Shown here: one piece after another, positions 1 through 6,343 of the stretch
How the letters are laid out: each line of letters opens with the position of its first letter
How positions within the stretch are numbered: position 1 is the first letter of the stretch
Assembly: GCA_001916035.1 (NCBI GenBank)
Contig: MNRQ01000036.1
Location: 20,906 to 29,884 of the forward strand
Reading direction: 5' to 3'
Source: Clostridium sp. 27_14
GTDB lineage: Bacteria > Bacillota > Clostridia > TANB77 > CAG-508
Length of the DNA: 8,979 nucleotides
Program-made: the position numbers and the translations under genes
Notes under the pieces: model-generated
The model's input: the letters and a program-made list of their open reading frames with translations, nothing else
Told to the model about the DNA's origin: nothing
Database searches by the model: none

Positions 1-727
1 AGATCCAAGAGGTTCAAATTTAGAATATTATAAATTTGGAAAAGGAAAAAATGTATTATATACAACATTTTCTATACACGGATATGAAGACTCTTATGCA
101 AAAGATGGAGCCGAATTAACATATATAGCAGAAGAATTTAAAAAATATTTAATTAATTCAAAAGATGCACAATTATTTACAAATTGGACAATATATATTT
201 TCCCAGACTTAAATCCAGATGGACAAAAATATGGCTGGACAAATAATGGACCAGGAAGAACATCTTTAGTAAGTGCAGCACCAAACCATCAAGGAATAGA
301 CTTAAATAGAAACTGGCAACCAGATGGAGAAAGTTATGTAACTTATACAGAAGAAAGAAACTATAATGGAACAGCCGGATTTCAAGCCTATGAAACAAAA
401 GCACTACGTGAATTTTTACTAAAACACAAATCAAGTAATGGGCAAACACTATTAATAGACTTACATGGTTGGCTAGATGAAAGTATAGGAGATAACGACA
501 TAGGTTTGATTTATAGAAAAAACTTTAATTTATCAAATCATATTCCTAGTTATGGTAGAGGATATTTAATAAATTGGGCTAGAAAATCTTTAACTGGAAC
601 AAAAGTAGCAAGAAGTGCTTTAATAGAATTACCAGAAGTAAAAAGCCATACAGAACTAGTAAATAAAAACTATGCAAACAAATATATAAAAGCTACAATG
701 GAAATGCTAAACACCTTTAACAAATAG
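1..727 (+). CDS. M14-family zinc carboxypeptidase, 5'-truncated
   Basis: Only the last 241 residues are visible. The first full codon is at base 2 and the start lies outside the window. M14 enzymes are zinc metallopeptidases that usually trim C-terminal residues or act on peptidoglycan stem peptides. The catalytic set is complete. HGYE at visible residues 26-29 gives the zinc ligands His26 and Glu29. NPDG is at 71-74. GIDLNRNW at 98-105 is the family's substrate-carboxylate Asn-Arg motif. LIDLHGW at 151-157 gives the third zinc ligand, His155. LIELPE at 207-212 gives the general base, Glu209. The protein ends soon after this motif, so the peptidase domain is C-terminal; any signal peptide or wall-binding domain would be upstream. 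It stops at TAG 28 bases before the next gene and probably shares its transcript with it and the GH25 muramidase. A wall-peptide substrate is inferred from these neighbours. The family call is firm; the substrate is not. Confidence 0.9.
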   Translation, partial: DPRGSNLEYYKFGKGKNVLYTTFSIHGYEDSYAKDGAELTYIAEEFKKYLINSKDAQLFTNWTIYIFPDLNPDGQKYGWTNNGPGRTSLVSAAPNHQGIDLNRNWQPDGESYVTYTEERNYNGTAGFQAYETKALREFLLKHKSSNGQTLLIDLHGWLDESIGDNDIGLIYRKNFNLSNHIPSYGRGYLINWARKSLTGTKVARSALIELPEVKSHTELVNKNYANKYIKATMEMLNTFNK

Positions 728-755
728 TAAGTTAGTAAATGAAAGGAAAAAATCT

Positions 756-1568
756 ATGAAAAAGAAAAATAGAATAATTGCCATAATAATGACAATATTG
801 TTGATTTTAGCAATAATTATAGGAATAGTAGCAGCAAACAAACAAAAAGAAATAAAAGAAGCAAACACACCAAACATTCCAGAAAACCAAACAAGTAATG
901 AAAAGATAAACGAAGAAAACAGTACAGAAAACCAAGTAACAGAAAATACAGCAAGCAGTGAAGAAGCAGAAAACGCAACAGAACAAGAAAAAACAAGTGA
1001 AATAGAAGATTTAAAAAACGAAACAGGCTCAAAAGGAGACTCAAAAATATATGATGTAGCCCAAGAATATGATGGTAAAAAAACATTAACAGTAAAACCA
1101 AGTGTACAATTCCAAACAGTCTTAGCAGGAGCAATAAAAAACGGAAAACCAGAAGAAACAGAAGTAACAAAAATAGTAAATGGATTTAGTTATAAAAAAG
1201 GAGCATATATAACAAAACAATCAAGAGAAAAATTTATAGAATTACTAAAATCATTAGGAATAGATGAATTTTCTATAAATGATAACGACGGGTACATTGC
1301 AAAAATATCAGAACCAAAAAATAATTTAGCAAAACAATTAGAATCATTAATAAATAATGGCAAAACTTATGTAATAGATATGACAGGAACATGCTATATG
1401 AGAGATGATGTAACAGGAGAAATTGTTGAATATCCTTTTGAAAAAATGGATCCATCAGAAATATGTGAGCCATTTATTAGTGGAAGTAATACACTACTTG
1501 CAATAACTTCAAACAAAGATAATACTATAGCCGCTTCAGAAATAATACAAACAATTTTACAATATTAA
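756..1568 (+). CDS. Uncharacterised membrane-anchored extracytoplasmic protein
   Basis: I do not recognise this 270-residue protein. It starts with a short basic stretch (MKKKNR) and one hydrophobic helix at about residues 7-27, most likely a type II anchor or an uncleaved signal. No lipobox is visible. Residues about 31-95 are a low-complexity linker rich in Glu, Asn, Thr and Ser and almost free of aromatic residues, typical of a flexible spacer across the wall. Residues about 98-270 look like a compact mixed alpha/beta domain, with segments such as VQFQTVLAGAI (117-127), REKFIELLKSLGIDEF (157-172), YVIDMTGTCYMRDD (205-218) and GEIVEYPFEKMDP (221-233). It has two Cys, at 213 and 237, and no catalytic motif I can name. 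The start is ATG at 756 with AAAGGA 9 bases upstream. It sits between an M14 peptidase gene and a GH25 muramidase gene, 28 and 38 bases away, which suggests an envelope role. The gene is secure; the function is unknown. Confidence 0.85.
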   Translation: MKKKNRIIAIIMTILLILAIIIGIVAANKQKEIKEANTPNIPENQTSNEKINEENSTENQVTENTASSEEAENATEQEKTSEIEDLKNETGSKGDSKIYDVAQEYDGKKTLTVKPSVQFQTVLAGAIKNGKPEETEVTKIVNGFSYKKGAYITKQSREKFIELLKSLGIDEFSINDNDGYIAKISEPKNNLAKQLESLINNGKTYVIDMTGTCYMRDDVTGEIVEYPFEKMDPSEICEPFISGSNTLLAITSNKDNTIAASEIIQTILQY

Positions 1569-1606
1569 AAGTATAATATTTGTAGAATAAAAGGAGAGAA
1601 TAAGGT

Positions 1607-4123
1607 ATGAAAAAAATGATATATATATGTTTAATAATATTTATATGTATTAGTGCAATTTCTACTATAGATTTTGCAAATACCAGCAATACTAAAAGCA
1701 CAACAATAGAAGATGGAGAATATGTACTAGAAAGCAGTTTAGACAGAAATAAAGTTGTAACAGTAACAGCAAAAAGTAAATTACAAGGAGCAAATGTTGC
1801 AATGTATGAAGACGAAGGATTTGCAGCACAAAGATATAAAATAACAAAACTAAATGACGGATATTATAAAATACAATCAATAAATTCAGGAAAAGTATTA
1901 GATGTATATGCAGGATTAAAACAAAGTGGAACGAATGTACAACAATATACATGGAATAACACAGATGCCCAAAAATGGAAAATATTAAGCAAAGGAAACG
2001 GATATTATTCATTTATATCAAAATGCAATGGACTATATTTAGATATATATGCAGGAAGTACTAACAATGGAGCAAATGTACAAGTATATAAAGGAAACGG
2101 TTCAAATGCACAAAAATTTTATTTAAGAAAATTTTCAAAAATGCAAGGAACAAAAACATTATCAGATGGTATATACACAATAAAAACAGCTGTAAACACA
2201 AAAAAAGCAGTAACTATAAGTAGCAACTATAAAGAGCTTGGAGCAAATGTAGAATTAGCAGAATATAAAAACTTAGCAAGACAACAATTCAAATTTACAT
2301 ACTTAAACAACGGATATTACAAAATAGAATCAGTAGGATCAGGAAAAGTTTTAGATGTATATGCAGGTTTAACAAAAAGTGGAACAAATGTACAGCAATA
2401 CAATTGGAACAATTCAGATGCACAACAATGGATTGTAAAAAAAGAAAGTAATGGATATTATAGTATAGTATCAAAATGTAATGACTTATATTTAGACATC
2501 TGGGCAGGAATAGCAAAAGATGGAGCAAATGTACAAATATATAAAGGAAATGGCTCAAAAGCCCAGATGTTTGAAATACAAGAATATAAGCAAAATATAG
2601 GAATTTCAGAAAGAGTACTAAAAGACGGAATATATAACATAAAAACAGGACTTGATAAAAATAGATATGTAGAAATAACAAATGAAAGTACATCAAACTT
2701 AGCAAATGTACAAATATGGTCAAAAACAAACAAACAAAATCAACAAATAAAACTTACATATCTAAATGAAGGCTATTACAAAATGGAAGCTGTACACTCA
2801 GGAAAAGTTATAGACGTATATGGAGCTGGAAAAACAAATGGAACAAATGTAGACCAATATGATTGGAATAACTCTGATGCACAAAAATGGATTATAAAAG
2901 ATGCAGGAAATGGATACTTTAATATTATTTCTAAATGCAATGGCTTATATATGGATGTATATGCAGGAATAAACCAAAACGGAATAAATGTAGATATGTA
3001 TACTGGAAATGGAACAAATGCACAAAAATTCAAATTTATAGAAGCCTCAAAAAACGATAGTAATATTCTAATAGATGGAATATATTCAATAACATCAGCA
3101 CTTAGTGGAAATGTAAATTTAGATGTTCTAGGTGGAGGAAAGACAAATGGAACAAATGTTGGAATATGGAAAGCAAATGATACAATGCAGCAACGTTTTA
3201 GTGTAAAATATGAAAAAGATGGATATTATAAAATACAAGCAATGCACTCAGGAAAAGTCCTTGAAGTAGCAGGAAGCTCTAAAAATAACGGAGCAAATGT
3301 GCAACAACATACATGGAATAATACAGATAATCAAAAATGGTATATAAAATATGCAAATGCAGGATATTATTATATAGTATCAAAATGTAATGGATTATAT
3401 ATGGATATATATACAGGAAGTAATCAAAATGGAACAAATGTACAAGTATATAAAGGAAACAGCTCAAATGCACAAAAATTCAAATTTGTATCAGCAAGTT
3501 TTGGAATAGATGTTTCTAAATATCAAGGAAATATAGATTTTGACAAATTAGTAAATAGTAAAAGAGTGGACTTTATAATTTCACGTGCAGGTTACTATTC
3601 AGAAACAAGAAAAAAATTTATTGTAGATGAAACATTTTCAAGAAATTATCAAGAAAGCAAAAAAAGAAACTTACCAATAGGTTCATACATATATTCGTAT
3701 GCATTAAACAAAGAAGACGCAATAAATGAAGCAAACCAATTAATAAATTATTTTAAAAGCATAAATGCAACTAAATTGGACTTACCAGTATTTATAGATA
3801 TAGAAGATAGTTCACAATCAGGATTAAGTAAATCACAAATAACAGAAATATGTTTAGCTTATGGAGAACAGATGAAAAAAGCAGGATATAAAACAGGAAT
3901 ATATGCAAGTAAGTATTGGTACATGACAAAAATAGATATTTCTAAACTTCCAGCAGACTACTGTTTATGGGTAGCATCTTATGGAAATAATGATGGAACA
4001 ATACCAGATAATGTATATCAATATAAAGAAAAGCATGACATTTGGCAATATACATCAACAGGTAACATACCAGGAATTAATGGAAATGTAGACATGAATA
4101 TATCATATAAAAACATTAAATAA
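1607..4123 (+). CDS. Secreted GH25 muramidase with four N-terminal ricin-type lectin domains
   Basis: This 838-residue protein has a signal peptide (MKKMIYICLIIFICISAIS, cleavage probably near residues 19-24). Four ricin B-type beta-trefoils follow at about 35-177, 186-327, 338-478 and 488-628, and then a GH25 catalytic domain at about 633-838. Each trefoil has three subrepeats ending in a Q-x-W/F-like motif, for example Gln122-Trp124, Gln273-Trp275, Gln426-Trp428 and Gln576-Trp578. The GH25 domain shows GIDVSKYQG (633-641, Asp635), the active-site D-x-E in FIDIED (Asp731, Glu733), WVASYG, WQYTS (from Trp813) and DMN (829-831). GH25 enzymes cut the MurNAc-GlcNAc bond of peptidoglycan, and this one should act outside the membrane. 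The lectin array probably tethers it to a glycan, perhaps the wall polymer made by nearby genes; that is inference. ATG 1607 has AAAGGAG 10 bases upstream. The next gene begins 22 bases after the stop. The domain calls are firm. Whether it acts in remodelling, autolysis or attack on other cells is open. Confidence 0.95.
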   Translation: MKKMIYICLIIFICISAISTIDFANTSNTKSTTIEDGEYVLESSLDRNKVVTVTAKSKLQGANVAMYEDEGFAAQRYKITKLNDGYYKIQSINSGKVLDVYAGLKQSGTNVQQYTWNNTDAQKWKILSKGNGYYSFISKCNGLYLDIYAGSTNNGANVQVYKGNGSNAQKFYLRKFSKMQGTKTLSDGIYTIKTAVNTKKAVTISSNYKELGANVELAEYKNLARQQFKFTYLNNGYYKIESVGSGKVLDVYAGLTKSGTNVQQYNWNNSDAQQWIVKKESNGYYSIVSKCNDLYLDIWAGIAKDGANVQIYKGNGSKAQMFEIQEYKQNIGISERVLKDGIYNIKTGLDKNRYVEITNESTSNLANVQIWSKTNKQNQQIKLTYLNEGYYKMEAVHSGKVIDVYGAGKTNGTNVDQYDWNNSDAQKWIIKDAGNGYFNIISKCNGLYMDVYAGINQNGINVDMYTGNGTNAQKFKFIEASKNDSNILIDGIYSITSALSGNVNLDVLGGGKTNGTNVGIWKANDTMQQRFSVKYEKDGYYKIQAMHSGKVLEVAGSSKNNGANVQQHTWNNTDNQKWYIKYANAGYYYIVSKCNGLYMDIYTGSNQNGTNVQVYKGNSSNAQKFKFVSASFGIDVSKYQGNIDFDKLVNSKRVDFIISRAGYYSETRKKFIVDETFSRNYQESKKRNLPIGSYIYSYALNKEDAINEANQLINYFKSINATKLDLPVFIDIEDSSQSGLSKSQITEICLAYGEQMKKAGYKTGIYASKYWYMTKIDISKLPADYCLWVASYGNNDGTIPDNVYQYKEKHDIWQYTSTGNIPGINGNVDMNISYKNIK
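1709..3490 (+). repeat. Four tandem beta-trefoil coding repeats (about 450 bases each)
   Basis: The lectin part of the muramidase gene is four in-frame tandem units at 1709-2137, 2162-2587, 2618-3040 and 3068-3490. The equivalent Gly codons of the opening DG-x-Y motif (Gly37, 188, 341 and 491) are 151, 153 and 150 residues apart. Each unit holds three subrepeats of about 45-50 residues. The middle and last subrepeats are closely conserved across units (GKVLDVYAG, then NVQQY-x-WNN; and SKCN-x-LYLDI, then NVQ-x-YKGN), while the first subrepeats are divergent. The units match in DNA as well as protein, so recombination between them and length variation among strains are possible. Confidence 0.9.
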
Positions 4124-4130
4124 TTATGTG

Positions 4131-4136
4131 AAAGGA
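4131..4136 (+). promoter_or_regulatory. Shine-Dalgarno site that fixes the first glycosyltransferase start
   Basis: AAAGGA lies 9 bases before ATG 4146, the spacing seen for the other genes here. A GTG at 4128 is in the same frame, but using it would put this SD inside the coding sequence and add the residues MKGNTY, which are not part of the GT2 fold. ATG 4146 is therefore the supported start. Confidence 0.8.
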
Positions 4137-4145
4137 AATACATAC

Positions 4146-5090
4146 ATGGAAAACCAAAAAATATCAGTTATAATTCCAATGTATAATGAAGAATTAGTAA
4201 TAGAAGAATGTTATAAAAGACTAAAAGAAAATATAACAAAATTAAAAAAATATGACTATGAATTAATTTTTATAAATGACGGAAGTAAAGACAAAACATT
4301 AGAAAAAGTAAAAGAATTAGCAAAACAAGACACAAATTTAAAAATAGTATCATTTTCAAGAAACTTTGGCCATCAAGCAGCAGTTACAGCAGGTCTAAAA
4401 GAAGTAACAGGAGATGCAATTGTAATAATAGATGCAGATTTACAAGATCCACCAGAATCAATACCAGATATGGTAAAATTATGGGAAGCCGGAAATGAAG
4501 TAATATATGGAAAAAGAAAATCAAGAAAAGGTGAATCATACTTTAAATTATTTACAGCCAAAATGTTTTATAAAACTTTAAATGCATTATCAGATGTAGA
4601 AATTCCGCAAGACACAGGAGACTTTAGATTAGTAGATAGAAAAGTAGTAGATACAATAAATAAATTACCAGAACACAATAAATTTTTAAGAGGATTATTT
4701 AGTTGGGTAGGATATAAACAAGTACCTTATGAATATGAAAGACAAGAACGATTTGCAGGAAAAACAAAATATCCATTAAACAAAATGCTAAAATTAGCAT
4801 CTGATGGAATTATAAGTTTTTCAACAAAACCATTGAAATTAGTAGGAGCATTAGGTATAATTTCTATAATAATATCAATTGCAATTTTATTATATGCACT
4901 TATTTCTTATGCATGTAAATTAAATCAACTAACAGCAGGATGGACATCAATAATGGTTGCAATTACATTTTTTGCAGGGGTACAATTGTTATCAATTTGG
5001 ATAATATCCGAATATATAGGAAGAATATATGAAGAAACAAAACAAAGACCACAATACATTATAAAAGAAAAAATTAATATAGAAAAATAA
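4146..5090 (+). CDS. GtrB/DPM1-like polyprenyl-phosphate glycosyltransferase (first copy)
   Basis: This 314-residue GT2 enzyme probably moves a hexose from a nucleotide sugar to a polyprenyl phosphate at the inner face of the membrane. Its start, ISVIIPMYNEE (6-16), is the family's nucleotide-binding strand. INDGSKDKT is at 43-51 and FSRNFGHQAA at 70-79. The metal-binding D-x-D is Asp96-Ala-Asp98 in DADLQDPP. DTGDFRLVDR (156-165) and the RFAGKTKY loop (202-209) are typical of GtrB, YkcC and CsbB-type proteins. Two membrane helices at about 231-255 and 267-289 give the usual GtrB layout, followed by a short basic tail. Length is normal for the family. It follows the muramidase by 22 bases and precedes a paralogue. 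No GtrA-type flippase or polytopic GT-C transferase, the usual partners, is in the window. The donor sugar cannot be read from the sequence; glucose and GlcNAc are known for relatives. Confidence 0.92.
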   Translation: MENQKISVIIPMYNEELVIEECYKRLKENITKLKKYDYELIFINDGSKDKTLEKVKELAKQDTNLKIVSFSRNFGHQAAVTAGLKEVTGDAIVIIDADLQDPPESIPDMVKLWEAGNEVIYGKRKSRKGESYFKLFTAKMFYKTLNALSDVEIPQDTGDFRLVDRKVVDTINKLPEHNKFLRGLFSWVGYKQVPYEYERQERFAGKTKYPLNKMLKLASDGIISFSTKPLKLVGALGIISIIISIAILLYALISYACKLNQLTAGWTSIMVAITFFAGVQLLSIWIISEYIGRIYEETKQRPQYIIKEKINIEK

Positions 5091-5091
5091 T

Positions 5092-5140
5092 TATATTGTA
5101 TTAAAAGTTCTATTATTTTAATAGCTTTTAATACAATATA
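5092..5140 (+). other. Long AU-rich hairpin between the two glycosyltransferase genes
   Basis: A perfect 16-bp outer stem (5092-5107 with 5125-5140) encloses a 2-base bulge (TT, 5108-5109) and a 6-bp inner stem (CTATTA 5110-5115 with TAATAG 5119-5124) around a TTT loop. No T-run follows on the + strand, so it does not look like a normal terminator for the upstream gene. On the - strand it would be followed by a T-rich stretch, but no - strand gene is seen. It could block 3' exonucleases, attenuate read-through or protect the upstream message. It ends 28 bases before the next start codon. Confidence 0.75.
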
Positions 5141-5168
5141 TCATATATCAAAGAAAGGAACTTATTAA

Positions 5169-6128
5169 ATGGAAAAAATTACAGTAGTAGTACCATGTTA
5201 TAATGAAGAAGAAAGTTTACCGATATTTTATGAAGAAATGGAAAGAGTAAGAAAACAAGACTTCAATAATTCAGAAAACGAACAAGAAATCGAATTTGAA
5301 TACATTTTTGTAGATGATGGTTCAAAAGATGGAACATTAAATGAAATGAAACAACTTAGCCAAAAAGATAGCAAAGCAAGATATATATCATTTTCTAGGA
5401 ATTTTGGAAAAGAAGCGGCAATACTAGCGGGATTAGATGCATCAACAGGAGATTTTGTAACATTAATGGATGTAGATTTACAAGATCCACCATCATTATT
5501 AAAAAAAATGTATGACATAATAAAAAAAGAAGGATATGACTGTGTAGCAACAAGAAGAAAAAACAGAAAAGGAGAACCACCTGTAAGAAGTTTTTTTGCT
5601 AGAATGTTTTATAAAATAATAAATAAAATGTCAGATGTAGAAATGGTAGATGGTGCTAGAGACTACAGACTAATGAGTAGAAAAGTAGTAGACAGCATAA
5701 TATCAATGAGAGAATATAACAGATACTCAAAAGGATTATTTACATTTGTAGGATTCAAAACAAAATGGATAAGCTATGAAAATATAGAAAGAGTAGCGGG
5801 AAAAACGAAATGGTCTTTTTGGAAATTGTTTAAGTATGCATTAGAAGGAATAACAGCTTTTTCAACTGCACCACTTATATTTTCTTCAATAATTGGATTA
5901 TTATTTTGTTTAGTAGCATTTTTATTAATTATCCTAATTATAGTACGTACATTAGTATTTGGAGATCCAACAAGTGGCTGGCCTTCAATGGTATGCATCA
6001 TATTTTTTGTTAGTGGTGTACAATTATTCTCTTTAGGAATAATTGGCCAATATATGTCAAAATCTTATTTAGAAATAAAACACAGGCCAATCTACATAAT
6101 AAGAGAAACAGAAAAAGATGAAGAATAA
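5169..6128 (+). CDS. GtrB/DPM1-like polyprenyl-phosphate glycosyltransferase (second copy)
   Basis: This 319-residue paralogue of the preceding gene has the same architecture. ITVVVPCYNEEES (4-16) opens the GT2 domain. VDDGSKDGT is at 48-56 and FSRNFGKEAA at 75-84. The D-x-D is Asp101-Val-Asp103 in DVDLQDPP. DGARDYRLMSRKVVD (161-175) and RVAGKTKW (208-215) follow. Two membrane helices lie at about 235-262 and 273-295, with a charged tail. It differs from the first copy by a longer, acidic insert near residues 30-42 and by GARDYRLMSR where the first has TGDFRLVDR, close to the expected acceptor and donor pocket, so the two may use different sugars or feed different chains. ATG 5169 has AAAGGA 9 bases upstream. 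The 78-base gap before it holds a hairpin. It probably charges a lipid carrier with one sugar for transfer outside the cell. The family is clear; substrate and partner are unknown. Confidence 0.92.
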   Translation: MEKITVVVPCYNEEESLPIFYEEMERVRKQDFNNSENEQEIEFEYIFVDDGSKDGTLNEMKQLSQKDSKARYISFSRNFGKEAAILAGLDASTGDFVTLMDVDLQDPPSLLKKMYDIIKKEGYDCVATRRKNRKGEPPVRSFFARMFYKIINKMSDVEMVDGARDYRLMSRKVVDSIISMREYNRYSKGLFTFVGFKTKWISYENIERVAGKTKWSFWKLFKYALEGITAFSTAPLIFSSIIGLLFCLVAFLLIILIIVRTLVFGDPTSGWPSMVCIIFFVSGVQLFSLGIIGQYMSKSYLEIKHRPIYIIRETEKDEE

Positions 6129-6129
6129 T

Positions 6130-6157
6130 TATAGGAAGTTCGAAGAACTTTACTATA
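6130..6157 (+). other. Short hairpin just after the second glycosyltransferase gene
   Basis: TATAG (6130-6134) pairs with CTATA (6153-6157) and AAGTTC (6136-6141) pairs with GAACTT (6145-6150). G6135 and T6151 can form a wobble pair, A6152 is bulged, and the loop is GAA. It begins one base after the stop codon. The following bases (AAAGAAC) are not T-rich, so a standard rho-independent terminator is not supported. It may mark the 3' end of the upstream transcript after processing. Confidence 0.55.
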
Positions 6158-6160
6158 AAA

Positions 6161-6181
6161 GAACGAAAGAGGACATTAATA
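6161..6181 (+). repeat. Intergenic motif, copy 1 of 2
   Basis: GAACGAAAG followed by AGGACATTAATA recurs at 8959-8979 with 19 of 21 bases identical. The differences are G6165 versus A8963 and A6170 versus C8968. Both copies are non-coding and on the same strand, one after the second glycosyltransferase gene and one after rfbC. There is no start codon at SD spacing after this copy. Function unknown. Confidence 0.6.
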
Positions 6182-6222
6182 ACATTTCACTTATTTAAAG
6201 CATTTCAAAGTCCATATATTTG

Positions 6223-6234
6223 TTCGTTAACGAA
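6223..6234. promoter_or_regulatory. 12-bp palindrome, possible operator
   Basis: TTCGTTAACGAA is a perfect 12-bp palindrome with central GTTAAC in a very AT-rich gap. It ends 15 bases before the candidate -35 element at 6250-6255, a position suited to a dimeric transcription factor. No regulator gene is present in the window and I cannot match it to a known operator. Confidence 0.4.
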
Positions 6235-6249
6235 AATTTATAAAATAAC

Positions 6250-6278
6250 TTGTACTTTAATAAAAAAAATGATATGAT
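6250..6278 (+). promoter_or_regulatory. Candidate sigma-A promoter for the rfb block
   Basis: TTGTAC (6250-6255) and TATGAT (6273-6278) are separated by exactly 17 bases. The -10 matches 5 of 6 consensus positions; the -35 matches only 3 of 6. Transcription would begin near 6285 and leave a leader of about 60 bases before the rfbD start. In such AT-rich DNA chance matches are common, but its place in the largest gap supports it. Confidence 0.4.
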
Positions 6279-6326
6279 AAGCAAGTAGAAAATAAAAGAA
6301 AAACAGATGTTAAAAATACTTCTATG

Positions 6327-6332
6327 AAAGGA
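6327..6332 (+). promoter_or_regulatory. Shine-Dalgarno site that fixes the rfbD start
   Basis: AAAGGA lies 11 bases before ATG 6344 and only 2 bases before an in-frame GTG at 6335. The GTG is too close to be used, and starting at ATG 6344 gives MKILITGANGML, the normal N-terminus of this family. Confidence 0.8.
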
Positions 6333-6343
6333 ATGTGAAAATA

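Noticed and set aside
177..449. Open frame on the - strand opposite the M14 gene, and similar Leu/Phe/His-rich - strand frames across the window
   Set aside because: They are mirror images of AT-rich + strand genes with clear family motifs, have biased composition and lack SD sites.
506..727. Separate small gene starting at TTG 506
   Set aside because: It is in frame with the M14 peptidase and contains its catalytic LIELPE motif. The frame is open back to base 2, so it is the C-terminal part of that protein.
1709..3490. CRISPR or satellite-type repeat array
   Set aside because: The periodicity is in frame and explained by beta-trefoil lectin domains; there are no constant short repeats with unique spacers.
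4128..4145. GTG start at 4128 for the first glycosyltransferase
   Set aside because: The SD AAAGGA would lie inside the gene; ATG 4146 has correct spacing and gives the normal N-terminus.
6335..6343. GTG start at 6335 for rfbD
   Set aside because: It is only 2 bases after the SD. ATG 6344 gives MKILITGANG with good spacing.
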